The translations under genes and the position numbers were made by a program. From assembly GCA_039888615.1 (NCBI GenBank), contig JBDQQS010000003.1: a DNA stretch of 64,000 nucleotides. One strand, given 5' to 3'. Shown here piece by piece: positions 53,661 through 62,542 of the stretch (the first letter of the stretch is position 1; each line of letters opens with the position of its first letter). Source of the DNA: Flavimaribacter sp039888615. GTDB lineage: Bacteria > Pseudomonadota > Alphaproteobacteria > Rhizobiales > Rhizobiaceae. The notes beneath the pieces are model-generated. The model was not told where the DNA came from and made no database searches. It worked only from the letters and a program-made list of their open reading frames with translations.

Positions 53661-54116
53661 TCAGCGCTGATACTTGATGAACGGAGTAAGTGTTCCAATC
53701 CGGTCGTAGAGCTTGCGCGCCTGGGTATTAAAATCCTGAGTCGTCCAGTAGACCGACGGGCACCCTTCAGCGTCTGCAGCGCTATACACGGCTTCGATCA
53801 GCGCGCGACCGACGCCTTGTCCCCTTGCCTCCGGATCTGCATAAAGGTCCTGAAGGTAACAGACATTCTCGATGCGCCAGCCATGCCTGTGAAACAGGAA
53901 ATGCGCGATCCCCACCGGTTTGCCGTCAAGCTCGGCGATCAGCCCGCGATACTCATTCGGCGCGCCCGCATTGCCCGCCAGCATGCGATCGAAAGACGAT
54001 CGGTAGACGTCCTCTCCCACTGACGTTTCGTAAAACTCCAGATAGGCCGTCCACAACCGTCGCCATTCATGCTCGTCGGACGGCTGCAGAGGGCGGATGA
54101 CGAGGTTCGAGTTCAT
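53661..54116 (-). CDS. GNAT-family N-acetyltransferase
   Basis: 151 residues. GNAT fold with motif A YLQDLYADPEARGQGVGRALIEAVY near 87-111 (Q/RxxGxG/A = RGQGVGRA), motif B SVYWTTQDFNTQARKLYDRIG near 121-141, and N-terminal RPLQPSDEHEWRRLW. Substrate unknown; the shape suggests a small-molecule acetyltransferase. Convergent with the NolR-like gene, six bases apart. Confidence 0.86.
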   Translation of the reverse strand: MNSNLVIRPLQPSDEHEWRRLWTAYLEFYETSVGEDVYRSSFDRMLAGNAGAPNEYRGLIAELDGKPVGIAHFLFHRHGWRIENVCYLQDLYADPEARGQGVGRALIEAVYSAADAEGCPSVYWTTQDFNTQARKLYDRIGTLTPFIKYQR

Positions 54117-54278
54117 GATCGGCGGCGGCCTCCTTGATGCATCAGCTCAGTGTTATTTCAAAAAGGGCGGCGGTTAAAGCCTGCCAGCGGCTTCCGGCCT
54201 TTCGGAAGGTGTTGACCTTGCAATCAAGATCGGCCACTACCGGTCTCTCTTTTCTTCGGGACACGAGGGATCCGCACC

Positions 54279-55235
54279 ATGAAACACAAGCTAGTTATCG
54301 ATACCGACCCGGGTATCGACGATACAATGGCCATTGCCTATGCGGTCGCGCATCCGGAAATCAACCTTTTGGGACTGACCACGATCTTCGGCAACGTCTC
54401 CGCCGCGGAAGCAACGCGCAACGCCTTGTGCCTCCTCGATTTCTTCGGTCACGACGCCGACGTCGCCCAGGGCGAATCCCGACCGTTGGAAATCAATCCC
54501 AATCCCCATTCCTACTATGTGCACGGCCATAACGGCCTCGGAGATATCGACCTGGACGCGCCCAAAAGACGCGCCGTCGATCAAAGCGCCGCCGAATACC
54601 TCGTTGAGATCACCCGCAAAATGCCGGGCGAAGTCAACATCTGCGCGGTTGGACCGCTCACCAATCTGGCAAAGGCGCTGGAACTCGACCCGACGATCAC
54701 GCAGCGCGTCAAGTCTGTGGTGGTGATGGGTGGAGCCGTCTATCGCCCTGGCAACGTTTCGCCCGTGGCGGAGGCGAACATTTGGAATGATCCGCATGCC
54801 GCCGACGCCGTGTTCGCGGCGGACTGGCCGCTTGTTCTGGCGCCGCTGGACGTGACGACGCCGGTGGTCCTGTCGCCTTCATTCTTCGCCGATCTGCGAA
54901 GCGCGAATTCACGGGTCGGAGGACTGCTCGCCGACATGGCGCAGTTCTACACCCGCTTCTACCGCAGCCACAGCGGCATTGAAGGATGTATTCCGCATGA
55001 CGTTATGGCCTTGTCCTGGCTCACCATACCCGGCGTCTACCGTCAGCAGCGCGGCTCCATGGCCGTCACGACCCAGGGACCCGGCATCGGGCAAACGCTG
55101 TTCCAGCCAACCGGTCGGCGATCGGTCGATTCGATGTGGATAAAACGGCCGCAACACACAGCGCTTGTCGAGATCGACCCTGGCTTCTTCACCGCCGATT
55201 ACTTCAGCACCATCGTCGGGCTGAAGGAACACTGA
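54279..55235 (+). CDS. Inosine-uridine-type nucleoside hydrolase
   Basis: 318 residues. The calcium-binding DTDPGIDD (8-15) at the N-terminus is diagnostic; VHGHNGLGDIDL near 82-93, NICAVGPLTNLAKAL near 118-132, VVVMGGAVYRPGNVSPVAEANIWNDPHAA near 146-174 and the C-terminal PHDVMALSW near 240 complete the family. It splits N-glycosidic bonds of ribonucleosides for salvage. GAGGGA lies upstream of the ATG. Monocistronic. Confidence 0.94.
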   Translation: MKHKLVIDTDPGIDDTMAIAYAVAHPEINLLGLTTIFGNVSAAEATRNALCLLDFFGHDADVAQGESRPLEINPNPHSYYVHGHNGLGDIDLDAPKRRAVDQSAAEYLVEITRKMPGEVNICAVGPLTNLAKALELDPTITQRVKSVVVMGGAVYRPGNVSPVAEANIWNDPHAADAVFAADWPLVLAPLDVTTPVVLSPSFFADLRSANSRVGGLLADMAQFYTRFYRSHSGIEGCIPHDVMALSWLTIPGVYRQQRGSMAVTTQGPGIGQTLFQPTGRRSVDSMWIKRPQHTALVEIDPGFFTADYFSTIVGLKEH

Positions 55236-55280
55236 AGACGCAAAGCTGACAGAGTTGCAGAAAGTCGCAACTGGTTGGTT

Positions 55281-56075
55281 TCAATAACCGGTCAGACCGC
55301 CATCCACATGTAGGGTCTGTCCCGTCATGAAGCTGTTGTGCGGCGAAGACGCAAAGACGAAGACTTCGACGACTTCGTCCACCTCGGCGAGCCGGGCCAT
55401 CGGTATCCCTCTGACCATCTGCTCCTCCGTGAGCACCTTGCCGCGCACATTCTGGCCAAGCTGGCTCGTCGCCATTGGCGTGCGCGCAAAGGACGGACAG
55501 ACCGCATTGATGCGCACGCCAAGGCGCGCATATTCCTGTGCGACCGAACGGGTCAGGCCGACCACGCCGTGCTTTGCGGCCGCGTAGACTGAAAGACCGG
55601 ATGCGCCGGTGACCCCGGCGACGGAAGCGACATTGACGATGACGCCGCCCTGGCCGGTTGTCCTGAACTGGTTTTCCATCGCGGGAAGCTGATGTTTGAG
55701 GGCGTAGAACACGCCCATCAGATCGACGTCGATGACGTGGCGCGCCTCCTCGGAGCCGATTTTCGGAAGTTTTGTAAATCCATCCTGGACGATGCCCGCA
55801 TTGTTGAGGGCGACGTCAAGCCGTCCAAACCGCTCAAGCGCCAGCGAAACCAACTGTTCCGACAGGCCCTCGTCTGCGACATCGCCGGCTAGAAACGCGA
55901 TCTCGGCGCCGGTTTCCTGATTGACTTGATCAACCGTCGTTTGCAGCGCCTGCGCCTTGTAGTCCGAGAGGACCAGATTCGCGCCTTCGGCCGCGTAGCG
56001 ACGCGCCGCCGCGCTGCCGAAACCACCGCCTGCGCCGGTTATCAAAACTGTCGCCCCTTCGAATAGTCTGCTCAC
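55281..56075 (-). CDS. Short-chain dehydrogenase (third gene of SDR-phosphotransferase-SDR operon)
   Basis: 264 residues from a GTG start with GGAAGGAG eight bases upstream; the open frame runs 31 codons further into the upstream gene, which I reject. Fold motifs: VLITGAGGGFGSAAARRYA near 10-28, NNAGIVQDG near 89-97, catalytic Ser/Tyr/Lys in NVASVAGVTGASGLSVYAAAKHG near 144-166, and C-terminal TGQTLHVDGGLTGY. NAD(P)-dependent oxidoreductase of unknown substrate. The GTG starts two bases after the stop of the phosphotransferase gene begins, so the two are coupled. Confidence 0.85.
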   Translation of the reverse strand: MSRLFEGATVLITGAGGGFGSAAARRYAAEGANLVLSDYKAQALQTTVDQVNQETGAEIAFLAGDVADEGLSEQLVSLALERFGRLDVALNNAGIVQDGFTKLPKIGSEEARHVIDVDLMGVFYALKHQLPAMENQFRTTGQGGVIVNVASVAGVTGASGLSVYAAAKHGVVGLTRSVAQEYARLGVRINAVCPSFARTPMATSQLGQNVRGKVLTEEQMVRGIPMARLAEVDEVVEVFVFASSPHNSFMTGQTLHVDGGLTGY

Positions 56076-56076
56076 G

Positions 56077-57108
56077 TCAGTCTCCTTCCCGTGTGATGTC
56101 CACTGCCATCGCAGCAAGGACCGGCACCGCCGTTCCCATCTGCTTTGCGCGCTCCGGATTTGAAGCATTCCCGTCGAGGGCCCGTTTCAGCACGCCTTGC
56201 AGAATGGCGCCGAGTCGGAAAAACGAGAACGCCAGATAGAACGGCCAATTGTTGATTTCGCCAATACTACGCCGTCCGCAATAGGCCTCGACATACTCCC
56301 TTTCGGTCGGAAGGCCGATGGCGGCCCGGTCGAGGCCGCCGAGACCGCGAAAACCGCTCTTGTGCGGCAGTCTCCACTGCATGCACTGATAGGCCAGATC
56401 CGCCAGGGGATGACCAAGTGTCGACAGTTCCCAGTCCAGGATGGCGAGTATTTTCGGCGCCTCGGGATCGAAGATCATGTTGTCGATCCGGTAGTCTCCG
56501 TGCACCAGCGAAACCTGTCCGTCATCAGTGGGCAAATGGCGTTCAAGCCATTCGATCAGCACGTTCATGTCCTCGATCGGCTGGGTTTCGCTCGCCCTGT
56601 ATTGCTTGGTCCAGCGATCGAGCTGACGCTCGAAATAACTGCCTGGTTTGCCGAAATCGCGAAGTCCGACGGCGTCCACGTCGACGTCGTGCAACGCCGC
56701 CAGGGCTGCGTTCATCGCGTCGTAAATCGGGAAACGACCCGCCACGTCGACTTCGGGCAAGTCCGGCTGCCAGAATATTCTGCCTTCGAGGTATTTCATG
56801 ACGAAGAACATCCGGCCGATAGAGGAGTCCTCCTCCGACAGGTAGAACATCTCAGGCACCGGCACGCCGCTGCCTTTCAGCGCCTTCATGACGCGGAATT
56901 CCCGGTCAACCTGATGCGCCGATTTGAGCAGTTTCCCCGGAGGTTTTGCTCGCAATACATACTTGCCGCTCGCCGCCGTCAGCAGATAGGTCGGATTGGA
57001 CTGCCCCGTGTTGAACTTCTCGATTTCCGTCAGACCCGAAAAGCCGGGGACGCCGGCCTCGAGTTCCGAACCGAGAGGCTCGAGAGCAATGTCGTTCGTC
57101 TTCGTCAT
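56077..57108 (-). CDS. Phosphotransferase-family (ACAD10/APH-like) protein
   Basis: 343 residues from an ATG with GGGAGGA seven bases upstream. Kinase-like fold: N-lobe TGQSNPTYLLTAASGKYVLRAKPPG near 34-58, catalytic loop VHGDYRIDNMIFD near 204-216 and metal-binding ILDWELSTLGHPLADLAY near 225-242. This subfamily, related to the N-terminal part of ACAD10, often sits with acyl-CoA dehydrogenase and SDR genes in fatty-acid or steroid breakdown; its activity may be phosphorylation of a hydroxy acid. Middle gene of a three-gene operon under the palindrome at 58045-58064. Confidence 0.86.
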   Translation of the reverse strand: MTKTNDIALEPLGSELEAGVPGFSGLTEIEKFNTGQSNPTYLLTAASGKYVLRAKPPGKLLKSAHQVDREFRVMKALKGSGVPVPEMFYLSEEDSSIGRMFFVMKYLEGRIFWQPDLPEVDVAGRFPIYDAMNAALAALHDVDVDAVGLRDFGKPGSYFERQLDRWTKQYRASETQPIEDMNVLIEWLERHLPTDDGQVSLVHGDYRIDNMIFDPEAPKILAILDWELSTLGHPLADLAYQCMQWRLPHKSGFRGLGGLDRAAIGLPTEREYVEAYCGRRSIGEINNWPFYLAFSFFRLGAILQGVLKRALDGNASNPERAKQMGTAVPVLAAMAVDITREGD

Positions 57109-57196
57109 GCGCAATCCTCCCAAATCCGCGCTTCGGAAACCTCTCCTTCAACGGACAGGATGCTCTATACGCTTATAGTCCTTTACGGAAAATCCG

Positions 57197-58027
57197 TCAG
57201 CCGCTTTGGGCGGCTTCTGCAAACAGGCCCTTCCCATGGTGGACGGAAAGACCGCCGTCTATCGGCAGGATCGCTCCGGTGATGTAGGAACCGCCCTTGC
57301 TGCACAGATAAAGCGTCGCAGCGGCAATGTCGTCCGGAGATCCGATCCGTCCGATTGGAACGCCTTTGGAGACAATGTCGACCTTCTTGTCGGTCCCGGT
57401 GGCGAACGCCGTCATATTGCTCTGGAACGGACCTGGCGCAAACGCATTGACCGTGATGCGCCGCCCGGCGAGTTCGCTTGAAAGAATGCGCGTCAGATGA
57501 TGGACGGCGGCTTTCGAGGCGGAATAGGAGTAGGCGCCTTCAGCGAGTGGTTGTGTCCCCATCACGGAGCCGAGATTGATGACGCGCGCCGGGTCTTCGT
57601 CGTTACCCGCCTTTTCGAGCAGGGGAAGCAGTTCCCGCGTCAGGGTAAAGAGCCCCGCCACATTGACGCCCAGCACACGACCCCAGGCATGATGCGGAAA
57701 GGTGCCGAGTGGCTCGCCCCATGTCGTGCCCGCATTGTTGACGAGAATGTCGAGCGCGTCCGTGCGCGATCGCACAGCGTCGGCCAGGGCCAGAATGCCC
57801 TCTTCCGTTGCAACGTCTCCGGCGAAGCCTTCAGCCGATCCGGGAGCGTCCATGGCGTTGAGTTCGCTTGCCACCGACTCGCAGGCCTCGGCCTTGCGCG
57901 ATGCGATCATGACCGATGCCCCACCCTTGACGAGCGCCGTCGCAACCATGCGGCCAATACCTGTCGCGCCGCCAGTCACCAGGGCTTTCTTGCCCGTGAC
58001 CGAAAACAATTCCTGCAGATAGTCCAT
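57197..58027 (-). CDS. Short-chain dehydrogenase, first gene of SDR-phosphotransferase-SDR operon
   Basis: 276 residues. Rossmann motif LVTGGATGIGRMVATAL near 16-32, NNAGTTWGEP near 97-106, catalytic Ser-Tyr-Lys in NLGSVMGTQP and SYSASKAAVHHLTR near 152-178, and C-terminal YITGAILPIDGGLSVHHGKG. The glycine-rich YSYSASKAAV core is typical of 3-oxoacyl-ACP-reductase-like SDRs. A perfect 20-bp palindrome lies 18 bases upstream of the ATG and probably binds a TetR-type repressor. The next gene is 88 bases downstream. Confidence 0.86.
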   Translation of the reverse strand: MDYLQELFSVTGKKALVTGGATGIGRMVATALVKGGASVMIASRKAEACESVASELNAMDAPGSAEGFAGDVATEEGILALADAVRSRTDALDILVNNAGTTWGEPLGTFPHHAWGRVLGVNVAGLFTLTRELLPLLEKAGNDEDPARVINLGSVMGTQPLAEGAYSYSASKAAVHHLTRILSSELAGRRITVNAFAPGPFQSNMTAFATGTDKKVDIVSKGVPIGRIGSPDDIAAATLYLCSKGGSYITGAILPIDGGLSVHHGKGLFAEAAQSG

Positions 58028-58044
58028 GACATCCTCCCCGATGC

Positions 58045-58064
58045 AACATACTGAGTAGTATGTT
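58045..58064. promoter_or_regulatory. AACATACT-N4-AGTATGTT operator
   Basis: Perfect 8-bp arms separated by GAGT, 18 bases upstream of the first SDR gene. The size and symmetry fit a TetR-family operator; on the minus strand it overlaps where a -10 box should lie. The regulator gene is not adjacent: the divergent gene encodes an oxidase. Confidence 0.7.
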
Positions 58065-58201
58065 CCATGCCGCTCGACGAATGTAAACCCATACGGTGGG
58101 CTTGATTCTCCATTCCACCACTATTCTGGGATGATGACCCAAGCTGGCCGGATGGTGTATGAACAATCATCTCTGCGATCGGTCGATACGAAAGGAATAG
58201 T

Positions 58202-59503
58202 TTGGACCTTCTTTCCGAAAATGACGTCCCGGGCGCCTATCCCGACAGCTACTACCACGCAACGGCCCACGCCGAACCGGATCTGCCGGAACTTGAACAG
58301 AACGAGCAATGCGACGTCTGCATCATCGGCGGCGGCTATACCGGCCTGTCGGCGGCGCTTCACCTTGCCCAGTCGGGACTGGACGTGATCCTTCTGGAGG
58401 CGAACCGCGTCGGCTGGGGCGCGTCCGGTCGCAACGGCGGTCAGTTGGGCTCAGGACAACGCGTTGACCAGGACCAACTGGAAACGATGTTCGGCGTCGA
58501 GAAGGCGCAGGCGCTCTGGCGGCTCGGAGAGGAATCGAAAGCGCTCGTCCACAAACTCATAGCCGACCACAAGATAGAGTGCGGCTATCACAGCGGCATC
58601 ATGTACGTCGATCACCGGCAGCGTTTTGTCGAATCCAGCAGAGCCTATGCCGAAAAGCTTCAGAATGACTACGGCTACGAGCAGATCCGCTTCATCGACA
58701 AGTCGGAACTCAGCAAAATCATGCAAACGGACGCCTATCACGGCGGCGTTCTGGATTCCGGCGCAGGACATCTGCATCCGCTGAACTTTGCGCTCGGTCT
58801 GGCGCGAGCCGCCAAATCCGCCGGCGCGCGCATTTTTGAAAACAGCCGGGTCACGGCGGTCGAAAACGGCCCGAAGCCGGCGATCATGACGGAAAAGGCG
58901 ATGGTGAAAGCCAACCATCTCGTCTACGCCTGCAACGGCTATATCGGCGAACTGGAAGAGGCCGTGTCGGCCCGCGTCCTGCCGATCAACAATTACATCA
59001 TCGCCACAGAGCCGATGGATGCAGCGTTGGCGCAATCGCTGATCGCCAACAATGCGGCGGTCGCCGATTCCAGGAATGTCATCAACTATTTCCGGCTGTC
59101 GCCCGACAACAGGCTTCTTTTCGGAGGCGGCGAAACCTATGGCTACCGCTTCCCGAGCGACATCAAATCCTATGTCCGTCGTTACATGCTCAGGGTCTAT
59201 CCGCAGCTGGAGGACGTGCGCATCGACTACGGCTGGGGCGGGACTCTCGGCATCACCTTCAACCGTTTGCCGCATATCACCCAGGTGGAGCCCAATATCA
59301 TGTCGGCGTCTGGCTACTCCGGACACGGGATCGGCATGGCGACGTTGTGCGGCAAACTGCTCGCCGAAGCGATTAACGGATCGACGAGGCGGTTCGACCT
59401 GATGGAATCGATTCCCAACGCGGCGTTCCCGGGAGGAACCGGCCTGCGCCAGCCCCTGCTGGTCCTCGCCATGCTCTATTACAGCCTCCGCGACAAGATC
59501 TGA
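58202..59503 (+). CDS. FAD-dependent amine oxidoreductase, PuuB-like
   Basis: 433 residues, with a TTG start preceded by AAAGGA. FAD motif CDVCIIGGGYTGLSAALHLAQ near 37-57, GWGASGRNGGQLGSGQR near 73-89, and C-terminal SASGYSGHGIGMATLCGKLLAEAI near 366-389. The DAO-family core with SGRNGGQ is typical of gamma-glutamylputrescine oxidase (PuuB) and its relatives, which oxidise amines and release ammonia or aldehyde plus H2O2. No puu gene is adjacent, so substrate is unproven. Divergent from the SDR operon. Confidence 0.88.
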   Translation: MDLLSENDVPGAYPDSYYHATAHAEPDLPELEQNEQCDVCIIGGGYTGLSAALHLAQSGLDVILLEANRVGWGASGRNGGQLGSGQRVDQDQLETMFGVEKAQALWRLGEESKALVHKLIADHKIECGYHSGIMYVDHRQRFVESSRAYAEKLQNDYGYEQIRFIDKSELSKIMQTDAYHGGVLDSGAGHLHPLNFALGLARAAKSAGARIFENSRVTAVENGPKPAIMTEKAMVKANHLVYACNGYIGELEEAVSARVLPINNYIIATEPMDAALAQSLIANNAAVADSRNVINYFRLSPDNRLLFGGGETYGYRFPSDIKSYVRRYMLRVYPQLEDVRIDYGWGGTLGITFNRLPHITQVEPNIMSASGYSGHGIGMATLCGKLLAEAINGSTRRFDLMESIPNAAFPGGTGLRQPLLVLAMLYYSLRDKI

Positions 59504-59531
59504 CTCCCCCCCAATTCGATCGTCGGTGACG

Positions 59532-60734
59532 TCAGGATCGTCTCACGTCAGACCGAAAGACCTGGCGTCCCTCGACAAGGGTCGCGACGACATCGGGGAA
59601 AGGCGCTCCGTCGGATCCCGGATCGACAAGCAAAAGGTCGGCGCGGCGGCCAATTTCGATCTGGCCGCGATCCTTCATTCCGAGCGCGTCGGCGGGATTG
59701 GCCGACACGAGATCCCAGGCTTGCTCCAGCGGCAAGATTCCATCGGCGGCAAGAAGGAAAGCAGCGTGCAGCGGCGCCGGATAGTAGTAGTCGGAGGAGA
59801 GCACGCTGCACAATTTGTCGGCAACGAGGTCCGCGGCCGAGGGATTGCCAATCTTGTGGCTTGCGCCGCGCAATACGTTCGGTCCGCCCATTACGACGTG
59901 TTCGCCATGCGCGCGGGCGGCGGCGGCAACGTCGCCTGAAAGCGGGAATTCCGCAGTGTACGCGCCAAGCGCCCGGTATTGGGCCCGCGTCTCTTTATCG
60001 GGATCATCGTGACTGAGCAGCGGAACGCCGGCGGCGTTCGCCATGGAGGCGAGCGCTCCAATCGTCGCCTGCGTCTCGGCGTCGCGTTGCGCAATCCTGT
60101 CCACCAGCTTGCGAAACGCGTCCACCGACAATCCGGCGCGCCCGGCGTGACGGGCAAGTTTGTCCGGGGTTTCCAAGTCACGGCGCGTGTCCGCAAGGTG
60201 GTCGTTGAAGGCCACGACGCCAAACGAACCGTCCGCGATCAGCGGCGCCACATCTTCCAGACCGTCATGGTTCTGCACTTCAAAGCGCAAATGCATATGC
60301 GTGTCGCACCGCAGGCGGCTTCGCCGGGCGCGCAACGTTTCAGCGAGCGCAAGGAACGTGTCCCTTCCCCGCAGACCCGGCTCCCACGAATAAGTCACGC
60401 CATGCATTGCGGTGGTTATGCCGAAACCGGCCATCAGCCGGTCGGCCTCGTCAAAGGCCAGTTCCGGCGGAAACCGCACGCCGGGACGCGGCATCAGGGA
60501 TCGCTCGAAAGCATCGCCGTGAATATCGACGATCCCGGGAAGCAGCAAGAGGCCCCGACCGTCCAGCCGCGCACGTCCGCCTCCGCCTTCTGATCCGGAA
60601 ATTTCAGCAATGCGCCCCGCCTCGACGCGAATAACGATTTCTTCGAAACGCCCTTCGACAAGCGCCCGCGCGCCCGTCACGTCGATGGATTGCGGAACGG
60701 ACCCTTCCGCGCTGGCGTATGCTGTATCGGTCAT
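59532..60734 (-). CDS. PhnM-like metal-dependent hydrolase (alpha-D-ribose 1-methylphosphonate 5-triphosphate diphosphatase)
   Basis: 400 residues from the ATG giving MTDTAYAS; the frame is open 88 codons upstream through the neighbouring gene end, which is not protein-like. Amidohydrolase fold with LLPGIVDIHGDAFERSLMPRPGV near 66-88, where PhnM has HGDxFER; YDTHMHLRFEVQNHD-like RCDTHMHLRFEVQNHDG near 142; and PLLSHDDPDKETRAQ near 238-252. PhnM removes pyrophosphate in the C-P lyase pathway. No other phn gene is in the window, so this copy stands alone. Confidence 0.85.
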   Translation of the reverse strand: MTDTAYASAEGSVPQSIDVTGARALVEGRFEEIVIRVEAGRIAEISGSEGGGGRARLDGRGLLLLPGIVDIHGDAFERSLMPRPGVRFPPELAFDEADRLMAGFGITTAMHGVTYSWEPGLRGRDTFLALAETLRARRSRLRCDTHMHLRFEVQNHDGLEDVAPLIADGSFGVVAFNDHLADTRRDLETPDKLARHAGRAGLSVDAFRKLVDRIAQRDAETQATIGALASMANAAGVPLLSHDDPDKETRAQYRALGAYTAEFPLSGDVAAAARAHGEHVVMGGPNVLRGASHKIGNPSAADLVADKLCSVLSSDYYYPAPLHAAFLLAADGILPLEQAWDLVSANPADALGMKDRGQIEIGRRADLLLVDPGSDGAPFPDVVATLVEGRQVFRSDVRRS

Positions 60735-60829
60735 GATGAACCCAGGAACAGGGGTGGAACCCGCTACGGCGACGTTCGCGAAAGATCGAAAAGAAAGTCC
60801 CCTACCCGATCTTTGTGACAGTTTACCAA

Positions 60830-60859
60830 CGGGCGGCAGACGATTGTTCAGTCCGCCCG
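60830..60859 (-). terminator. Hairpin after the SpoIIAA-like gene
   Basis: CGGGCGG and CCGCCCG pair over 7 bp across a 16-base loop, about 35 bases past the stop of the gene at 60893-61633 and upstream of the PhnM-like gene. No T-run follows, so it may only slow or protect the transcript. Confidence 0.3.
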
Positions 60860-60892
60860 CGTCAATTTCCTGCGCATGATCGATTGTCGCCG

Positions 60893-61633
60893 CTACGCCT
60901 TGATCCAGGCAATGGCTCCGTCGAGATCCCGCCGCTCGAAGAGATGAACCTGCCCCGGCATCAATGGAGCAAACAGCCTGGCGCTGTTGCGCAACCATCC
61001 GATATCCGTCACCAGAGCGATCTTTGAGAAGGAATGAAAATGGCTGAATCCGAGTCGGGTGTCGTCCCAGATGGCTGTAGCAGTCGCGCCTTCGAAATCC
61101 TCGTCCATGACCACGAGAAACTTCAGCCGCTCGTGCGTCTTCAGTTTCTGCTCGATCAGCGGATACATGAAATCGATATAGTCCTTCGAGGTCAGTTTTC
61201 CGACGACTTCGCAGGCGACCACATCGTCAGGCATGCCTTCCATCAACCGAAAGGAATGTCCCGGCGGATCAATTACGGAGGCCCAGTCGAGAGCCTCATT
61301 CAGGGCGTCGCTCCTGAAATGTCGAATACGCGCCCCGACGAAATGATTGACGATCGACGGCATGACGGAAAGAACCGTGTTGTCGCTGACGATCGCCACT
61401 TTCGGCAGGATCTTCTCGTGCTCGCGCACGAGTTTGAGGTGCGCCATGAGAGAATCCAGATCTTTCCAGATCGGAAACTCCTTCGCATTCAAGACCAGCG
61501 CGGGCACAACGTCTTTCTCGTTGATAAACTGGTCGATGCACGCTGAGAGTCCTTCGAAGTCTTCCGCGGTCAGCGATCCCTGCGGTTCTGCGACAATGAC
61601 GTTATTCCCGCTGTCAACTGCGATATTGAGCAT
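60893..61633 (-). CDS. Tandem SpoIIAA-like (STAS/SEC14-type) protein
   Basis: 246 residues, two copies of one domain: repeat 1 about 1-120 and repeat 2 about 125-246. Each has a beta-helix pattern and the motif PxVAIVSDN / KIALVTDI near 77 and 203, followed by an F-rich helix pair (HFVGARIRHFRSD; LFAPLMPGQVHLFERRD). The family is called SpoIIAA-like (PF11964 type); single-domain versions of about 120 residues are usual. No kinase or phosphatase partner is adjacent. A strong GGAGGAGG ribosome site precedes the ATG. Likely cytosolic; function unknown. Confidence 0.82.
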   Translation of the reverse strand: MLNIAVDSGNNVIVAEPQGSLTAEDFEGLSACIDQFINEKDVVPALVLNAKEFPIWKDLDSLMAHLKLVREHEKILPKVAIVSDNTVLSVMPSIVNHFVGARIRHFRSDALNEALDWASVIDPPGHSFRLMEGMPDDVVACEVVGKLTSKDYIDFMYPLIEQKLKTHERLKFLVVMDEDFEGATATAIWDDTRLGFSHFHSFSKIALVTDIGWLRNSARLFAPLMPGQVHLFERRDLDGAIAWIKA

Positions 61634-61741
61634 AGAGACAACCTCCTCCGGCGTCGCTGGCGACTTTCATGTCGCCGGGCTGCCGCCAACTTGGTCGAAT
61701 TCAGAGCGCAGGACAACCCCCGGCGCGTCTTTCAAGCGCGG

Positions 61742-62311
61742 TCAGAACGACGCATATTTCTGGCTGGCGGAAGTGAAGCCCTGCAGAGACAGATTGATTG
61801 TGATCGTCTTGCCTTCGACCGTATCGAAAATGACCTTGAGCTCGTTACCTCTTTTGAAAGAGTCAAGCCACTCCGGCTTGAGGATGGCGTTTGCATAAAC
61901 CCCGGAACCGTCGCTGTGCGTGTAGGGCAACGGGATCGGCTGGTTGTCGTCGACTTGCAGCCGCAGCGGGTTCTGAAGCACCAGACCGTGCGGCATCGCC
62001 AGGCTGATAAGATCCTGATCGGAATTCGGTTGCGGCAGGATCGTGAAACGCAGAATCCGCTGATTGGTGTCCTTCAGGAGCACCTGCTGGAACATCTCGC
62101 ACCGCATTTCCGATGATGCGCCGCTGCCGGAGCAATTGACGATCCAATTGCCGCCGGTTGCGGCCGGCGCTTCCTGCCCGTTTCTCGGCGTCTTGTTCGT
62201 GGTGGCCTGCGCCAGAAGGATTTCGTCGCGGGCATGCGCGGTTGCGAGCGGCGTCACAGCCGCCGCAATCAGAAACACGCATCCAGCTTTCAAAATGTTT
62301 ATGTAAGGCAC
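61742..62311 (-). CDS. IalB-type invasion-associated periplasmic protein
   Basis: 189 residues. The GTG start has GGGGAGA ten bases upstream. Signal peptide (1-27, ending ATAHA). Mature part contains GGNWIVNCSGSG near 53-64, CEMFQQVLLKDTNQRILRFTILP near 71-93 and MPHGLVLQNPLRLQVDDNQ near 105-123, characteristic of invasion-associated locus B proteins. Two Cys in the N-terminal part may pair. In rhizobia they are periplasmic proteins of unclear function; the invasion role is known only from Bartonella. Single gene. Confidence 0.88.
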   Translation of the reverse strand: MPYINILKAGCVFLIAAAVTPLATAHARDEILLAQATTNKTPRNGQEAPAATGGNWIVNCSGSGASSEMRCEMFQQVLLKDTNQRILRFTILPQPNSDQDLISLAMPHGLVLQNPLRLQVDDNQPIPLPYTHSDGSGVYANAILKPEWLDSFKRGNELKVIFDTVEGKTITINLSLQGFTSASQKYASF

Positions 62312-62443
62312 AATATCAATCTCCCCTTTACCGCCTGTCGACAGACGGCCTTACCCGGACATCCCTTGGTCCCGACCGATCCGGCAAACTGAATTACGAC
62401 CGGTGGGACTCATATCCGACAGTCGTCGGCTTCCACGCAACCA

Positions 62444-62473
62444 TTAGAGCGTTTCGCGTTTCGATGGAAGCAC
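62444..62473. repeat. AGAGC...TTCG interspersed repeat, partial
   Basis: TTAGAGCGTTTCGCGTTTCG followed by ATGGAAGCAC is the left part of a well-known rhizobial dispersed repeat; the expected return arm is not complete. A shorter related copy lies at 13955-13976. Confidence 0.5.
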
Positions 62474-62542
62474 CCGATGACGGGAAATCGATCCGCCTGC
62501 AACCGCGCCGCCATATCCGTTCCGCAGTTCCTCAAGCCAGGA

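Noticed and set aside
60735..60892. A riboswitch upstream of the PhnM-like gene
   Set aside because: A hairpin and purine-rich stretch are present, but no known aptamer core could be matched by eye.
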